Shown here piece after piece: positions 20,566-32,700 of a stretch of DNA of 64,000 nt. Source of the stretch: Apostichopus japonicus. Its lineage: Eukaryota > Echinodermata > Holothuroidea > Aspidochirotida > Stichopodidae. Every line of letters starts with the position of its first letter. The first letter of the stretch is position 1. Under the pieces are notes generated by a model that saw only the letters and a list, made by a program, of their open reading frames with translations, was not told the DNA's origin and did not search any database. The translations under genes and the position numbers were made by a program. The stretch is from NCBI RefSeq assembly GCF_037975245.1, contig NC_092564.1:28070984-28134983 (forward strand), in the 5' to 3' direction.

Positions 20566-21412
20566 AATGCAAAAAACGTATTGTGGTTTCGATGATGTAA
20601 CATTCATGAGCAATTTTCTTCATGAATTTGATGTAATGTATAGTAAGGGTGTACAACATACTTGATCTCAGTAATACAGTGAAAATCAGTGTGATATGAC
20701 ACACAATAAATTCACAATAACACATGCTATCCTGAAATGACCATTGACCTCAACAACAGCTGGCTTCTTGTACTAAATGTGATAGATACATCAACATACT
20801 AAATATGATATCTGTCCTTGTTGAAATATTGTGCAATACATGGTTTTTACAAATTTGACCCCTGGTGAACTCAAACGAGCATTGACCTCCGCCCACAACA
20901 TTAGGCTTCTTGTACATGCATGTGGTACAATTACATACCTAATATGCGATCTGTACAAGGTTCCCTTGCGATATTGCTATCTGTCCAAGATTATGTTTAG
21001 GAAGTTGTGTTAGTGTAGATATACAAGTAAGAGGGGAGTGAAGTAAATGTTTGGTGTTTGTTGATTTCAAATGACCTATAACCTCCACCATAAGCAATAA
21101 AAGGCTGCTTAAATTTGATATGGTACACAAACCAAATATGAGATATATCCAAGTTTCCTTCTTGCAATACCATGTTTAGAAGGCTTGCACGATTTGACCT
21201 GTTGTCCCCAAATGACCTTTGACCTCACCAAAATCAACTGGCTTCTTCTTGTACTCAATGTTGTACACCTTCATACCATGTATGAGAGCTGCCCAAGCTT
21301 CCAACATGGACATATCATGTTTATAAGCTGGGCGTCACAAACGCACATACACATGCACACCATCATGAATGCAAAGGTTACGATTGTCATCGAAACCAAA
21401 AAGCATAGGCTG
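20566..21412. mobile_element. TIR element D1 with internal DR1-bearing tandem units
   Basis: Ends contain GGTTTCGATGATG (left, 20585) and the inverse CATCGAAACC (right, 21389), beside an AATGCAAA motif at both ends. The body consists of diverged units of about 110-150 bp, each with a TGACCTCAAATGACC-like block and AATAGGCTTCTTGTAC. One unit holds a perfect TGACCTTTGACCT (21211). A second copy with the same ends lies at 29.46-30.2 kb. Confidence 0.75.
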
Positions 21413-21903
21413 TTTCCCTGTTTCTATGTGAATGGTTACATATTCATGAAGTGGGCGTGGTTGTGCCAAAAGATAAGTTAACAAATGTGATGTACATAAG
21501 TGATGTACGTTTCTAAGTAAATCAAAATTATTGAGTATTTTTGTGCAGTGAAAAATTCTCTGTTTATTGTTTGTTTATTTTTGTTGCTGTTGAATAAATT
21601 AAAACGAAGGATTACACTACATACAGAAATATTTGTTCATGCCAAACTTTCAATGTTAATAGCTGAGGGATGAATTGTTAATTATAATATATGCATTATC
21701 CAGCCTGTAGCGTGCGCTAAGGGGGCGGACATACCCCACCTCCGATTTTTGCATTCAGCCTGGCAAGAATAAACCACTACCATGAATGTATCTCACCCCC
21801 AATCCCCCCCCCCCCCGCCCGACCCTTTTGACTAATCATGCATATAATAGTCAGTCTGCGCACTGCATGTGCTAGATAACTTAAGTCAAGGGAAATGTAT
21901 GCC

Positions 21904-22045
21904 ATTCTCAGCCTTTTGGCTAAGATAATGTGTAGCTTTATGTTCCCCTTGTAGGGGAACCATGATACACACCTTATCATGATCACACAGTCACAGTCTC
22001 GATGCAAGGGCACTGGGGTTGAGAACTGATCAGTCCGTTCGTTGT
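21904..22045 (+). ncRNA. U2-snRNA-like sequence (pseudogene or SINE head)
   Basis: Bases 21906-21935 read TTCTCAGCCTTTTGGCTAAG then ATAATGTGTAG, nearly the 5' end of U2 snRNA. Similarity fades after the branch-point-recognition region, where the GUAGUA motif is altered, and the Sm site and 3' loops are not seen. A working U2 gene is therefore unlikely. A U2-derived retrosequence, or a SINE with a U2-type head, fits better. Confidence 0.6.
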
Positions 22046-22366
22046 TTGTTTGTTTTTTGTGTCCAGGTTCTTTCGTGCCCTATGTAACTTTAACTGAACA
22101 CACCAAACACATAAGAAGAGCAAGCATATGCAGTAATAGTACTTGAACAGTGCTATGTAGGAGACTTCACAGCATTAGTGGTAAAGGGAGGCATTTAAGG
22201 TAAGAGTGCATATTTCATACCCTCAACTCAGACTTAGGTTGCCCTGGACAAGCCTGAGTTTCTTCGGACTCGGCCAAGTCTCTGTTTAGATTCTACTATG
22301 GCGTGTATCTTCAATCACTGCAGCGGCGATATTACTTTATTATCTGCCATTATTCAAAATAACTCT

Positions 22367-22376
22367 TATAAATAAA
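22367..22376 (+). promoter_or_regulatory. TATA box of the Ig-domain gene
   Basis: TATAAATAAA lies about 60 bp upstream of the ATG at 22427, placing a start site near 22397. It is in the right place for a single-exon gene with a short leader. Confidence 0.6.
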
Positions 22377-22426
22377 CCGGTTTCTCCATAGCTACAGCCA
22401 AAGATTCACCGAGATTGACGTTAACA

Positions 22427-23311
22427 ATGGACTGGGTAAAGTACGTTTATGGTATAATATTACTATTGCATATGGTACTACCGGTTAATGATGCTGCTGT
22501 CGTTGAGATGAGAACGAAGAACCTTCTATTCGACAGGGCGACGATAACCTACAACGTACTTGAAAAGCAACATGTCACCTTGGTCTGTCAACATGGATAC
22601 CAAGAACATGTTAACATCCTAGAACGATCCGTGGTAGACCAAAGTGTAGAAAATCTCGTAGTTGAGAACTCTGAATTAAATACCAAATTTACGGATCGAT
22701 TCGAGTACACCAATGTGGGTTCACATGAAACCCTACACAAACTTAAAATAAAACATCTTTGGAGAAATTACACCGATTACACCTACAAATGTGTCGGCCG
22801 TACTAATCTGGAAGTAACATCATTGACTTTAAAAGTGCTTTACCCGCCGGACACCGTGTATCCCATCTGTTCATCGAACTTCTCGGAGACTGTCGATGGG
22901 GAAAAGCCAATTGAATTCCAATGCTTAACGGAGGAGGCTTACCCCCCGGTTAATATGTACATCGAAAAGCCCCCAAATCTTCAAGTTCGTAACTTCTCGG
23001 CAAGGAACGGATCCCACGTGGTGCAAAGATTGATCGTGAATAATACTTCAGAAATGTTAAAAAGCTTAGAAGATTTTGAATGCGTCATCTATCAAGTCTT
23101 TCCATCTGAGCTGGAGGTAAGTGATGCCCGCAGGAATCGTTCTTGCTTCTTTTCCGATCAGGAAGAAGTGAATAGAAACACCAAAGCAACAGCAATGACT
23201 ACTAGTGTATCATCTCCAGACTCGACTTCCTCGACAGTACCGCTCTACAATTCATCTCTTGTACTAATGTGTGTAGTGATGTGCCTATATATGAACAGTG
23301 TACTGACCTGA
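22427..23311 (+). CDS. Single-exon Ig-domain cell-surface protein, probably GPI-anchored
   Basis: The frame encodes 294 residues from the ATG at 22427 (an upstream in-frame TTG is ignored). Residues 1-23 are a signal peptide (hydrophobic I-I-L-L-L-H-M-V-L). Two Ig-like domains follow: Cys54/Cys122, with Y-T-Y-K-C before the second cysteine, and Cys156/Cys219, with F-E-C. Several N-glycosylation sites are visible (N-Y-T, N-F-S, N-G-S, N-N-T, N-R-S). A Ser/Thr-rich stalk (about 248-276) leads to a short hydrophobic tail ending S-V-L-T with no cytoplasmic residues, which suggests a GPI anchor. An adhesion or immune-type receptor is possible; no orthologue is recognised. Absence of introns is unusual for Ig genes. 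A consensus donor GAG/GTAAGT at 23117 inside the frame could give an alternative C-terminus. Confidence 0.85.
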   Translation: MDWVKYVYGIILLLHMVLPVNDAAVVEMRTKNLLFDRATITYNVLEKQHVTLVCQHGYQEHVNILERSVVDQSVENLVVENSELNTKFTDRFEYTNVGSHETLHKLKIKHLWRNYTDYTYKCVGRTNLEVTSLTLKVLYPPDTVYPICSSNFSETVDGEKPIEFQCLTEEAYPPVNMYIEKPPNLQVRNFSARNGSHVVQRLIVNNTSEMLKSLEDFECVIYQVFPSELEVSDARRNRSCFFSDQEEVNRNTKATAMTTSVSSPDSTSSTVPLYNSSLVLMCVVMCLYMNSVLT

Positions 23312-23520
23312 CAATTATCCGACAGGTTATAGAATGATCTAATTAAGAAAACGAAAAAAAGATAAAAGATCATTCTACTTATTAAGACGGACGCATGTTT
23401 GTTGTGTTTTTACTGTCTCGGTTATTTTTGCTACAAACGCAATCATTTTTTTTCTGAATCTACGTGCAATACCTACTTGCGTATACTGCCTTTACATAAT
23501 GTCAATTTCTATCTACTCCC
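23312..23520. other. Probable 3'-UTR of the Ig-domain gene
   Basis: AT-rich sequence after the stop. I see no clear AATAAA close to the stop codon. Confidence 0.35.
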
Positions 23521-23522
23521 AG

Positions 23523-24250
23523 GGAGTATGGAAAGCCATTTTGACACTTACCTCCCAATTCTACTTTAGTGTAATATATTCTACTTCACTTAAGTAAAAT
23601 ATATGGCGTATTTTAAGTAAGTAAAATCCAATTCTGCTTAAGTAGAAGTTAGTTCTACTTACATAGAATTGAATTTGATTTAGACATAGTACTACTTCAA
23701 TTAAGTGAACTTGAATTCTAAGTAAGTGAAATTATATTCTACCTAAGTTGAAATACAATTCTACTTAAGTGAAATTGCATTCCACTTAAGTAAAATACAA
23801 CTTTTGTATTCTACTAAAGTGGATATCAATTTCAGTTAAGTGCAATACATTTTAATTTTCTATCTAACATAAAGTATAATTGGCTTGTCATAAAATCCAT
23901 TTTAACATTTACCCACTACTATGACTTAAGTGAACTGAAATTGAATTAAACTTAAGTGAAATTGTCTTTCACTTAAGTAAAATGCCATTTCACTTCAGTA
24001 GAATTAAATTTTATTTAGTGGAATTATATTTCACTTAAGTAGCATTCAATTTTACATTTATAAGTAGCATTGGACAATACATTGGCCTCTAATTTACTAA
24101 AGTAGAAAACAATTCGACTTTAGTCAAATTCAAATATGCTTAGGTGAAAGTGTATTCCACTTAAGTGGTACTTGAAATTTCATTTAAGCAGACAGCATTT
24201 CACTTCAGTAAAATTAGGGGGGGAGTAAATGTTAAAACGGCCATGTTCAT
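23523..24250. mobile_element. Palindrome-array foldback element P3
   Basis: The left end ATGGAAAGCCATTTTGACAC, leading to TTACCTCCC, is answered at 24216-24250 by an imperfect inverse (GGAGTAAATGTTAAAACGG then CCAT). A further internal copy, CCATTTTAACATTTACCC, lies near 23899. The interior consists of about 25 units of roughly 24 bp centred on the palindrome ACTTAAGT (for example CACTTAAGTGAAATT). No coding capacity. Confidence 0.7.
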
Positions 24251-24779
24251 GCGTACAATGGTAACAACAGTGCAATGTATTATTTGATTGCTGTGTTGCT
24301 TTCGATGGGACTGTAGCCCGTACGAAAGGAAGTTAACCACATTGCCTGGTAGTTGTAGGACATCAGATCATTACAACTACAAGCTACCCTACTGTTGTGC
24401 GTGGTGTGTACCCTCACTCTCCGTTTCTTGTTAACATTGTGTAATTATTACTTGTTCATCTGTGAGCAAATGCTCTGAATATCATACATACCAGACATGC
24501 TGAGACACAACACAGCTTACACAGTGAACAATTTGTGTTAGACTCATTGAGTCATGGGTACTGCTGCCAGCTGGAGCAAATATTAATGGTGTTTGCTAAA
24601 TGTGTTTTGACGTTATTCTGTCATAGACTTAACTTGATGGTGCCCGCGAATAGGTACAACACAGTTGTCAATGGAAAGGTCGAATGCAGCATTCAGCTGT
24701 GCATTGCGGTTTCAATGTAATTCTTTTGTTTTTGATTTGAATTGTTTGATTGCCCGATCTATCTGTAAAATGGCAAAAA

Positions 24780-25012
24780 TTTGGACAAGAAAGTGTGATT
24801 CTTATTATCACTTGAATCAGTCTGGTCTCATAGTATTTTATTAGTTATTATATTTAATATTTTCACTGCTGGCATTTTAAATTTGTGCAATTTGAGAGAA
24901 AGTGTGATTCTTGTCAATTATCACTTGAAACAGTCTGGTCTCATATTATTATTTTATTTGTTATTTTATTTATTACTTTCACTGCTGGCATTTTAGATTT
25001 GTGCAATTTCCA
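24780..25012. repeat. Tandem duplication, about 110-bp unit
   Basis: Two copies begin GAAAGTGTGATTCTT and end CTGGCATTTTA(A/G)ATTTGTGC, at about 24789 and 24898, with around 85 percent identity by eye. Confidence 0.75.
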
Positions 25013-25139
25013 TCTTCTATCAGTTTTATCAATTATTCGATATAAATTTGTGAGGAGAAAATACAGTGTCTTCAAATCACTTGCAACTCTTAATCATCTA
25101 TTCTGTAATGATCAAGATGGTTATTCACAGGCTTTGTAG

Positions 25140-26240
25140 CCCAAACTGTCAATCTGACCACCAGAGCAAGATCCATTAGCCATACTCTCCACCCTAACCT
25201 ATCAGGACTCCAATCCCATGACATGATAATACCTATCAAGCATGCAGTTCATCCTTAAGTATTAAGTTTTCATTGTTTTCCAATCCCATGAAATGATCAT
25301 ACCTGGGTTTTTAGATGTTGAACTCTAATGACCTTCGACCTCCACCAAAACCAGTAGGATTCTTGAACCTACTAAGGTGAATCTACATATCAAGTATGAA
25401 ATTGAAGCAAGCTTTTGTTTTTCAAAACAATATGTTCATAAGGTATTTAATTGTTGACCCTAAATGACCTTTGACTTCCTAATAAAACAGGGTTCATGTA
25501 CTCATGGTCTATCTAAATCTAGTTCTTTCAAGCTTTGCTTTTGAAATTTTGTGCACCAAGTTTTTCTAGACTTCGAAAATATGTTGACATCAAACGACCT
25601 TTGTTCTTCACATAAAGCCTCCACAGAAAAGCATAGAGTTATTATATTTACTAAGGTGGATATTATATACCAAGTATGAAGTTTATCCAAGCTTACATTA
25701 AGAAATTCATGTCTTTGACATCTGGTGGCCTAATTTGACCTCAACAGATACCAATAGGCATCTTGAACTTACTACAGTGAATCCAAAACCAAGTTCATTC
25801 ATGCTATACTTTTGAAATTATCATGTTTACAAGGTTTTCAGACTTCTATAGACCTCAAACAACCTTAACATCTTCAAAGAACAACAGGTCTTGTACTATG
25901 GTAGATGCACTTGCCATATATGAAGTTCATTTAAGTTTTTCTGCAGAAGTTATCATGTTTAGCAAGATTTCAGACTTTGACCTCAGCTGACCCCAAGTGA
26001 CTCTTTCACCTCTCCACTGAACAATATTGCTCTTGTTGTTACTAATTGGGATATACATGCCATGGAATTCATGTATGAAATCCATCCAAATTTCACTTTT
26101 GAAAGTTTAAGATTTTGGCAGCTGTTGACCTCAATTGACCTTTGACCTAACCCAGCTAGGAACTTACTAAAGGAACCTACATAGCACGTTTGAAGTTCAT
26201 GGAAGTTACACTCTGTGAGCCAAGATGCCATATTGACACA
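25140..26240. repeat. Diverged DR1-type unit array D3
   Basis: At least seven degenerate units carry the framework TGACCTCAA-ATGACCTTTGAC, ACTAAGGTGGAT, AAGTATGAAGTTCAT, CAAGCTT. One has a perfect TGACCTTTGACCT (26138). The clear TIR ends of D1 are not seen, so this is an older or partial copy. Confidence 0.6.
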
Positions 26241-26697
26241 ACATTACCATCACATGAATCAATTATTTTGCCTCCAGAAAGGAATAAAGAAAAATTAAAC
26301 TGTAACAAAATAACGTCAATACTATGTTTTTCAAAACAATTTTAGAGGAATACAAATGCCCAACTATCACCTACAATTTAGTTAAGTAATTTAACGTGCA
26401 ACAGGTTCATACAGCTACTGTTGAGTACGAATAATTAGAAAAATAGCTATAAAGTAAAATAGCATGCCATTCAAAGTTACCAAAATTTGCAAAAATATAT
26501 AAAATTGTATATTTACCCTACCAAGAGTTTTTGACGAGTTAACATGATCATCTCAATATGATGATCTCATTTGCATTAATCAAAGAGTTTCATTCTTGAT
26601 TCCCAATGTCCATATTAACACAATTATCCACGTAATAATCAACTCCCCTAGAAAACTACTTTATGCTGAAAGGACTTGCTATAAAAAGGTGTCATGA
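26241..26697. other. Probable 3'-UTR or downstream flank of the dehydrogenase gene
   Basis: AT-rich sequence immediately downstream of the minus-strand stop codon. No canonical polyadenylation signal is certain. Confidence 0.35.
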
Positions 26698-26784
26698 TCA
26701 GTAATTCTTACTGAAGTCTATTTCATAATTCAAAGGCTGCTTCCGCAAAAACTTCTGCAGATTGTTGACAAATGTATCGAACAT
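26698..26784 (-). CDS. Dehydrogenase exon 10 (C-terminus)
   Basis: Begins after CACATCCAACAG in phase 0 and codes M-F-D-T-F-V-N-N-L-Q-K-F-L-R-K-Q-P-L-N-Y, ending K-N-Y-stop (TGA at 26698-26700). This is the C-terminal helix returning to the substrate domain. Confidence 0.93.
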   Translation of the reverse strand: MFDTFVNNLQKFLRKQPLNYEIDFSKNY

Positions 26785-29700
26785 CTGTTGGATGTGAAAG
26801 GAAAGACATGGGATAAGTGTCTAGCTTAGAAACCAAATCAGAGATCACGCGTACGCCATGACCTGATAATTTAGGGCTCCAAGCTCTTATTTACGATGGA
26901 ATCGCTGGCAAATACAGGGTAAGATATGCCTATAATAAAACCTTCACTGATACGTTCTGACCGGGAACAGCATTTAGGATAGAAGATGATCATAATAATA
27001 ATAATAATATTAATAATAATAATATTAATATTAACAATAATATTAATAATAATAATAATTAATTTATATTAACACTTATAATAATAAATAATTAATAATA
27101 TTGATATGAATAATAATATTAACAATAATAATAATATTAACCATAATAATAATAATATTAATAATAATATTAACAATAATATTAATAATAACACTAATAA
27201 TAACAAATAATTAATAATAATGATATGAATAAAGCGCAGACATATCCATCGATAATGGTGCTCGAGGTGTATCACAATATTACCCTGGTCAATGATAATA
27301 ACCTGTCAAACACACAGACAAACACCTACACATGGCAGCAGCTAAACAGCTTCTTGTTTTAATTTGTTGCTTTTGAGCTAACCTAATTAATCAGGAAGCT
27401 AGCTTAGTTACGTGCTCCATTGAGGCTTTTTGTTTTTATATAAGAAACTGTGTTAAAACCTGGTCTCCAGGAGTTTCCTCACCTTTGCTAACCAGTTTTG
27501 CTCAGATATTGCTCTCGGTAAATTCCTCCTAGCCGTTGTTATTTACACGTTCAAAACCCCAATTCTCTTATTGAATGCAACTTGCAACACCTTACTATAT
27601 ATATGGCTTGACTCTAGTTCGTGCAACACACAGACAGACTACTCTTATACAATGAAAGGAGTATGTTCCCAGTGTATGTCCTAAGTTGCAACACCTTACT
27701 ATATATTAGGTGTCAAGAACATCAAACACAGACTTGATCGTTAAAGAGAACTTACAACAGTGTCACTTGCAAATCCACTGACATGAGGGGTTATCACCAC
27801 CTGCAACAAAGAATAATTATAGAAAAGATAAAAAATTGAGAAAGATCAGACTAGATGGCAATTGAAAGTGTTTGAAGCAATATTTTACAATTTGGTCATA
27901 TTTATATATATGTGTACTTTATGTGTACTCTATATGTACGCTATGTGTACTCTATATGTACGCTATGTTTACTCTATATGTACACTATGTGTACTCTATA
28001 TGTACTCTATGTGTACTCTATATGTACTCTAAAGGACATGCTCTATACATAACCGTCTTTCTCATGTAGTTCAAGTAAAAGGTTACTAGCCATACTTTGC
28101 CTCATACAGTGTTACAATCAGCTAGAAAGTTTAGAAAGGCCACATGTTTTCAAGAACTACTTTTCAAAGGATTCCATTTCACAGCAGTGTTTTGTTCACT
28201 TGATTAGCATGGAAGGCAACTTTGTGTGCCCGTGGGGGCAGTGGCGGAGCTAGGGGTATTGGTCAGGAGGGTCGAGAATGGTCTGTAGGGGTGCTTTCGA
28301 CACTATCTAAGAGGAGCGCCACCACAGGTTGGCGCGTAGCGTACAGAAAGTTTTTTAGTAAAGATACTCCCTAGATCGCCGGAAATGACCCTTTCCGGGC
28401 CTGGCTAATTCCCTTATATTCATAGAAGGAAAGATTATTTCTACGAAACGGCAACATCAGTAGAAAAGAGTTTGCCTAAAAAACAAACACATTTTGTTTT
28501 ATGTAGGTAGTGCCATTATCCAGACAATCAATAATATTTGCGAGAACAACTGGAAACAGACCCACTATGACCAAGGACTGTTACAACATTGGTATTGGCA
28601 GGGAGCTGTTACAGTTACTGTTACTTCCGTGTTTGTTACCCGAGGGAAATTCCCGGGTAGCGTTTCCATCGCTTAGAGCAACAATGTTTGTTGTAGTTGC
28701 AACCACTGTGACATGAAGGTGTTTCTTTTGTCACTATCTATCCAGAGAGCGTACATTTGGATTAGTCCTACTGCCAACCATGATAGGATATATGAATATT
28801 GAGCATGTGAGAGATTGATATGTGAGAGACAGATAAAAACTACTCCATGTTCACTAGATTTGATGAACAGTATTGTCTTTTCTAGTGTTTATCACATGTT
28901 ATACAAATTACTTCTTTGCTAACACTACTTTTGGTCAGTGAGTTTATATGTACATATGAGAAACAATTGAATTGAATCTTTCCCCAATTTCCGATCCCGT
29001 TTTCTTTTATATTTTCAGGGTATTTTGGACAGCTCGAGATGCGTGAGATGTCCTATCAAATACCCAAATTCAATCACTTCACTTCATGTTTGAGGGCGTA
29101 CAGGAGGAATTTGTATCACACATTTCCTTGGTTTTGCTAACTGTTTTGGCAATGCCCTAACCCTCCTTTAATTAAGATACAATATTTGATCATGACTTCC
29201 AACGATTCTCGTTTGCCTTCTCCAAAAGACCTAGGAAGCATAAATTGTCCTTTCCTAGTACCACTAGTCTCTTTTAGTGCTTAATACACACTGGGATAGA
29301 TACAGTCACCACTTGAATATATTGTACATAAATTCAATGTATATACTACACTATGCTAAAAATGCCTACCTGCAACAATTTTCTAAGCAGTCTATTCTCT
29401 TGGTGATTAAAGTTAAGACTTATAGTTAGAAAGAACAGCCCTGGTAATAAGAGAACCAGAATGCAAAAAGCATTGTGGTTTCGATGATGTAACATGAGCA
29501 GTTTCCTTCATGAATCTGATTTAATGTATAGTGAGGGTGTACATGTTTACAAGGGTTTCACGATAGGACCTATAGGACCCCAAATGACCTTTGACCTCCA
29601 CCAAAAACAATAGGCTTCTTTAACTCAATGTGGTACTTCTACACACTAAATTAGAGGTCGACCCAAGCTTCCCAGTATTGAGATATCCTGATTACAAGGT

Positions 29701-32700
29701 TTTCACAATTTGACCCCTGGTGACCCAAAATGACCTTTGCCCTCCACCAAAAACAATAGGTACTTTTTACACAATGTGGTTCTTCTACACACCAAATATG
29801 AGGTCTGCCCATGATTCCCTTCTTGAGATATCATGTTTACAAGGTTTGCACAATTTAACCCTTGGTGACCTCAAATGACCTTGACCTCCACCAAAAACAA
29901 TAGGCTTCTTATACTTAATGTGTTACTTGTACACATCAAATATAATATTGGTTTGACCTTCCCTATTTGAGATATTGTGTTTACAAGGTTTTCACAATTT
30001 GACCCTTGGTGACCCCAAATGACCTTTGACCTCCACCAAAAATCAATAGGTTTCTTGTACTCAATGTGGTACTTCTACAAACCAAATGTGAAATTGGGCT
30101 GACCTTCCCTTCTTGCGATATCTTGTTTACAAGCTGGGCGTCACAAATGCACTCACGCACACTAACCATCATGAATGCAAAGGTTGATTATCATCGAAAC
30201 TGCTGTATAGTCAAAATCAAGCCTATAGGTACTTGTCATTAATCAGTAAGGAAAGATCTACATGTCAGGATATAATTACTCCTAGTGTGAGTCACAAAAG
30301 CAGGTGTTGCAGTGACTTCTCATCATATGCATTGTCTGAATTCTAAATATGACAACAGCCTAGGCTTATAGACAAGCACAAATTCACACTTTTCTTCCAA
30401 AGACATTTAACTCAATGAATGAATATTTTCATGACATAAAAAACATTTTAATACTGGATAGTAGTAGCACAACACTGCCACATCTATCGCAAATTTAGTT
30501 TGAGATATTTTTTGGGGGGTTGTCATAACTACATAATATTTAGCAATGTTGTAGATCTACATGTAGTCAATTTACCAAAGAGATATAAAAGCTACAGAAC
30601 CTGACAAGTTTCGATCCTACCAGGATCTTCTTCAGAGGCTTAATACTGAATGAATACAGACTAAGGAGACATGACGAGAGACAGATGAACTGACAACAAA
30701 ATTAGACACGACAGAGGAGAGGTGAGATGAAAAGGGAGGAAACTTTCTTTAGCCTTTCAATCCTTGCTGACAGACAAACGGATGGACAGCAGGAGCACAA
30801 CCACATTTATAGGAGGGATTTGTCTCCCATGAAAAGAGTCCGTAGGGACTAAGCCTCCCCCCCCTCCCCTTTACAGAGAGAATATTTCAAAAAAATTCCT
30901 AGGTAAGACCAACAGTTCATAAATCTACAGCATGTATGTACATCAAGTACAACCTAAACACTTGACAGTTCTTCCACATTGTTTCAAGACTTCTAAGAAT
31001 ATTTTGCATTTACCTTACATTTCTCAACCCCTTCCTCCCCTTAGACCCCATTCCCATGACATTATCACATAACATGTAACTCCTCCCCCTCCCCCACCCC
31101 ATAACAAAGAAATGGTGCTTGCACTCCTGAAAGCTTACCATGACAAACTACACAAGCTAAACAACTGTCACATTGGTATAAAAAGAACATACACGTTGAA
31201 TCTCTAAGCAGTTTAGCTAATTCCTGTCAGCATACAATAAGCTACCACAGTCTCACTATACAGGTAACAGACACTCAACCATGTCTTCTATGCGTATCCA
31301 GGGTGCACGTTAGTGTTATGGGTCTCTATGAGAATGACCAGTGTGAGTGTAACTACGATAGCGATACTCACCTCGGGCATTGTCCAGAGTTTACTTTCTT
31401 TCGGGAGAGGTTCTGGTTCTGTCACATCGATGATCGCTCCGGATAACCAACCATTCCTGAATGTGTACGGTAGGGACGAAGATGAATGATAAGAGGATGA
31501 TAGGACCATGCATAGAACAAAGAAACCATGGTAATGACATCCTGTAAATCAGTACCACGATTCTCCATCAGGAGCAGAGGTGGCACCTGATATTACCAAC
31601 AACCTGCTGTTTGTGTCACTCAAGAGACACATTAACTTCAATTGAAAACACTGAGCCATTCTCTGTAGTTTTGTCTGACTACAAATGAGCATTAAAGTTT
31701 TGGTGAGGAATTAATGGTTCTATTTGAAAAGACTCTGTCGCCCAGATTTTTTATTTTTTATATACTGATCACATGCTTGATGCTGATTAGCCAGGTTACC
31801 AAGTGTTTCAACTTTTTGCTGCATTATTTGGAAGGAAACCAGCCTCTAGTCAAGACCAATTAAATGCATTTTTTTTTAATGAGATTTGCATATCAAATTG
31901 CACTGAAAATCACAAGAAGTGCCACTAAATTGAAAAGAAAAAAAGAGTTATGGTTTGAATGAGATGCATAAAGATTAACTTGGGGATCCAGGGGCCAAGA
32001 CTTATGTGGAGGGGAGCCCTCTTAAATTAGAGAAGTGAGCAATTGAGACACTAGCACAATAGAATTTGGATCCCACATTATCTTGATGATATTGAACCTG
32101 TCACTTTGGAATGCAATGAGCAGTGTACAACCTTGTTTTATTTTTTAGGCTTCGGGACCTAAGACTCTGGGGCTTCACCCCCTCTCAACCCCACTGTTTT
32201 GAAGTGAAGTCTTCACTTTCAATTTAGACCATCATTCACTCTTAAGTTACCCTACATAATAAATCACCGTACTCTTGTTTTGAAAACATGTCATTTACTA
32301 TCCCATTCTGTTTTCATCCATCTTATTTTTTCTCATTCATACCGTTTAATAACCCGAAAGGAAATATCAAGACTGTTGTTAAGTGCAGTTACACTTATAT
32401 ACTACAGGAAAATAACAAAATGGCTATTTATGCACAGCAAAAATAAATGTGCTCAAAATTGTCTACGACTACGTCCACGTTTGTCTGCGTCATCATGAAC
32501 AGTACCTATACATTATAACTGTCTTTGTTCCTCATGACTGTACTAGTATGTAGTTTGGCTATATGCATCAACAGACTTAGAGCGGCATCTCGATTCAATA
32601 AGTGCCACTCCATCAAGCACATGTCGAACCACTCTGACACATACATGTATATAGCGTGCATAGTACCTTATTGCATTGATGATTGTCTCTTCTCGCACAC

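Noticed and set aside
21904-21935. Working U2 snRNA gene
   Set aside because: Only the first 30 bases match; the branch-recognition motif, Sm site and 3' stem loops are not found.
27069-27275. Leu/Ile-rich 68-codon frame as a membrane peptide
   Set aside because: It is a translation of the AAT/ATT low-complexity SINE tail.
30600-30640. Hammerhead ribozyme
   Set aside because: CTGAAGA and GAAAC flank a stem, but an extra A sits between CTGAAGA and the stem and the closing helices are not convincing.
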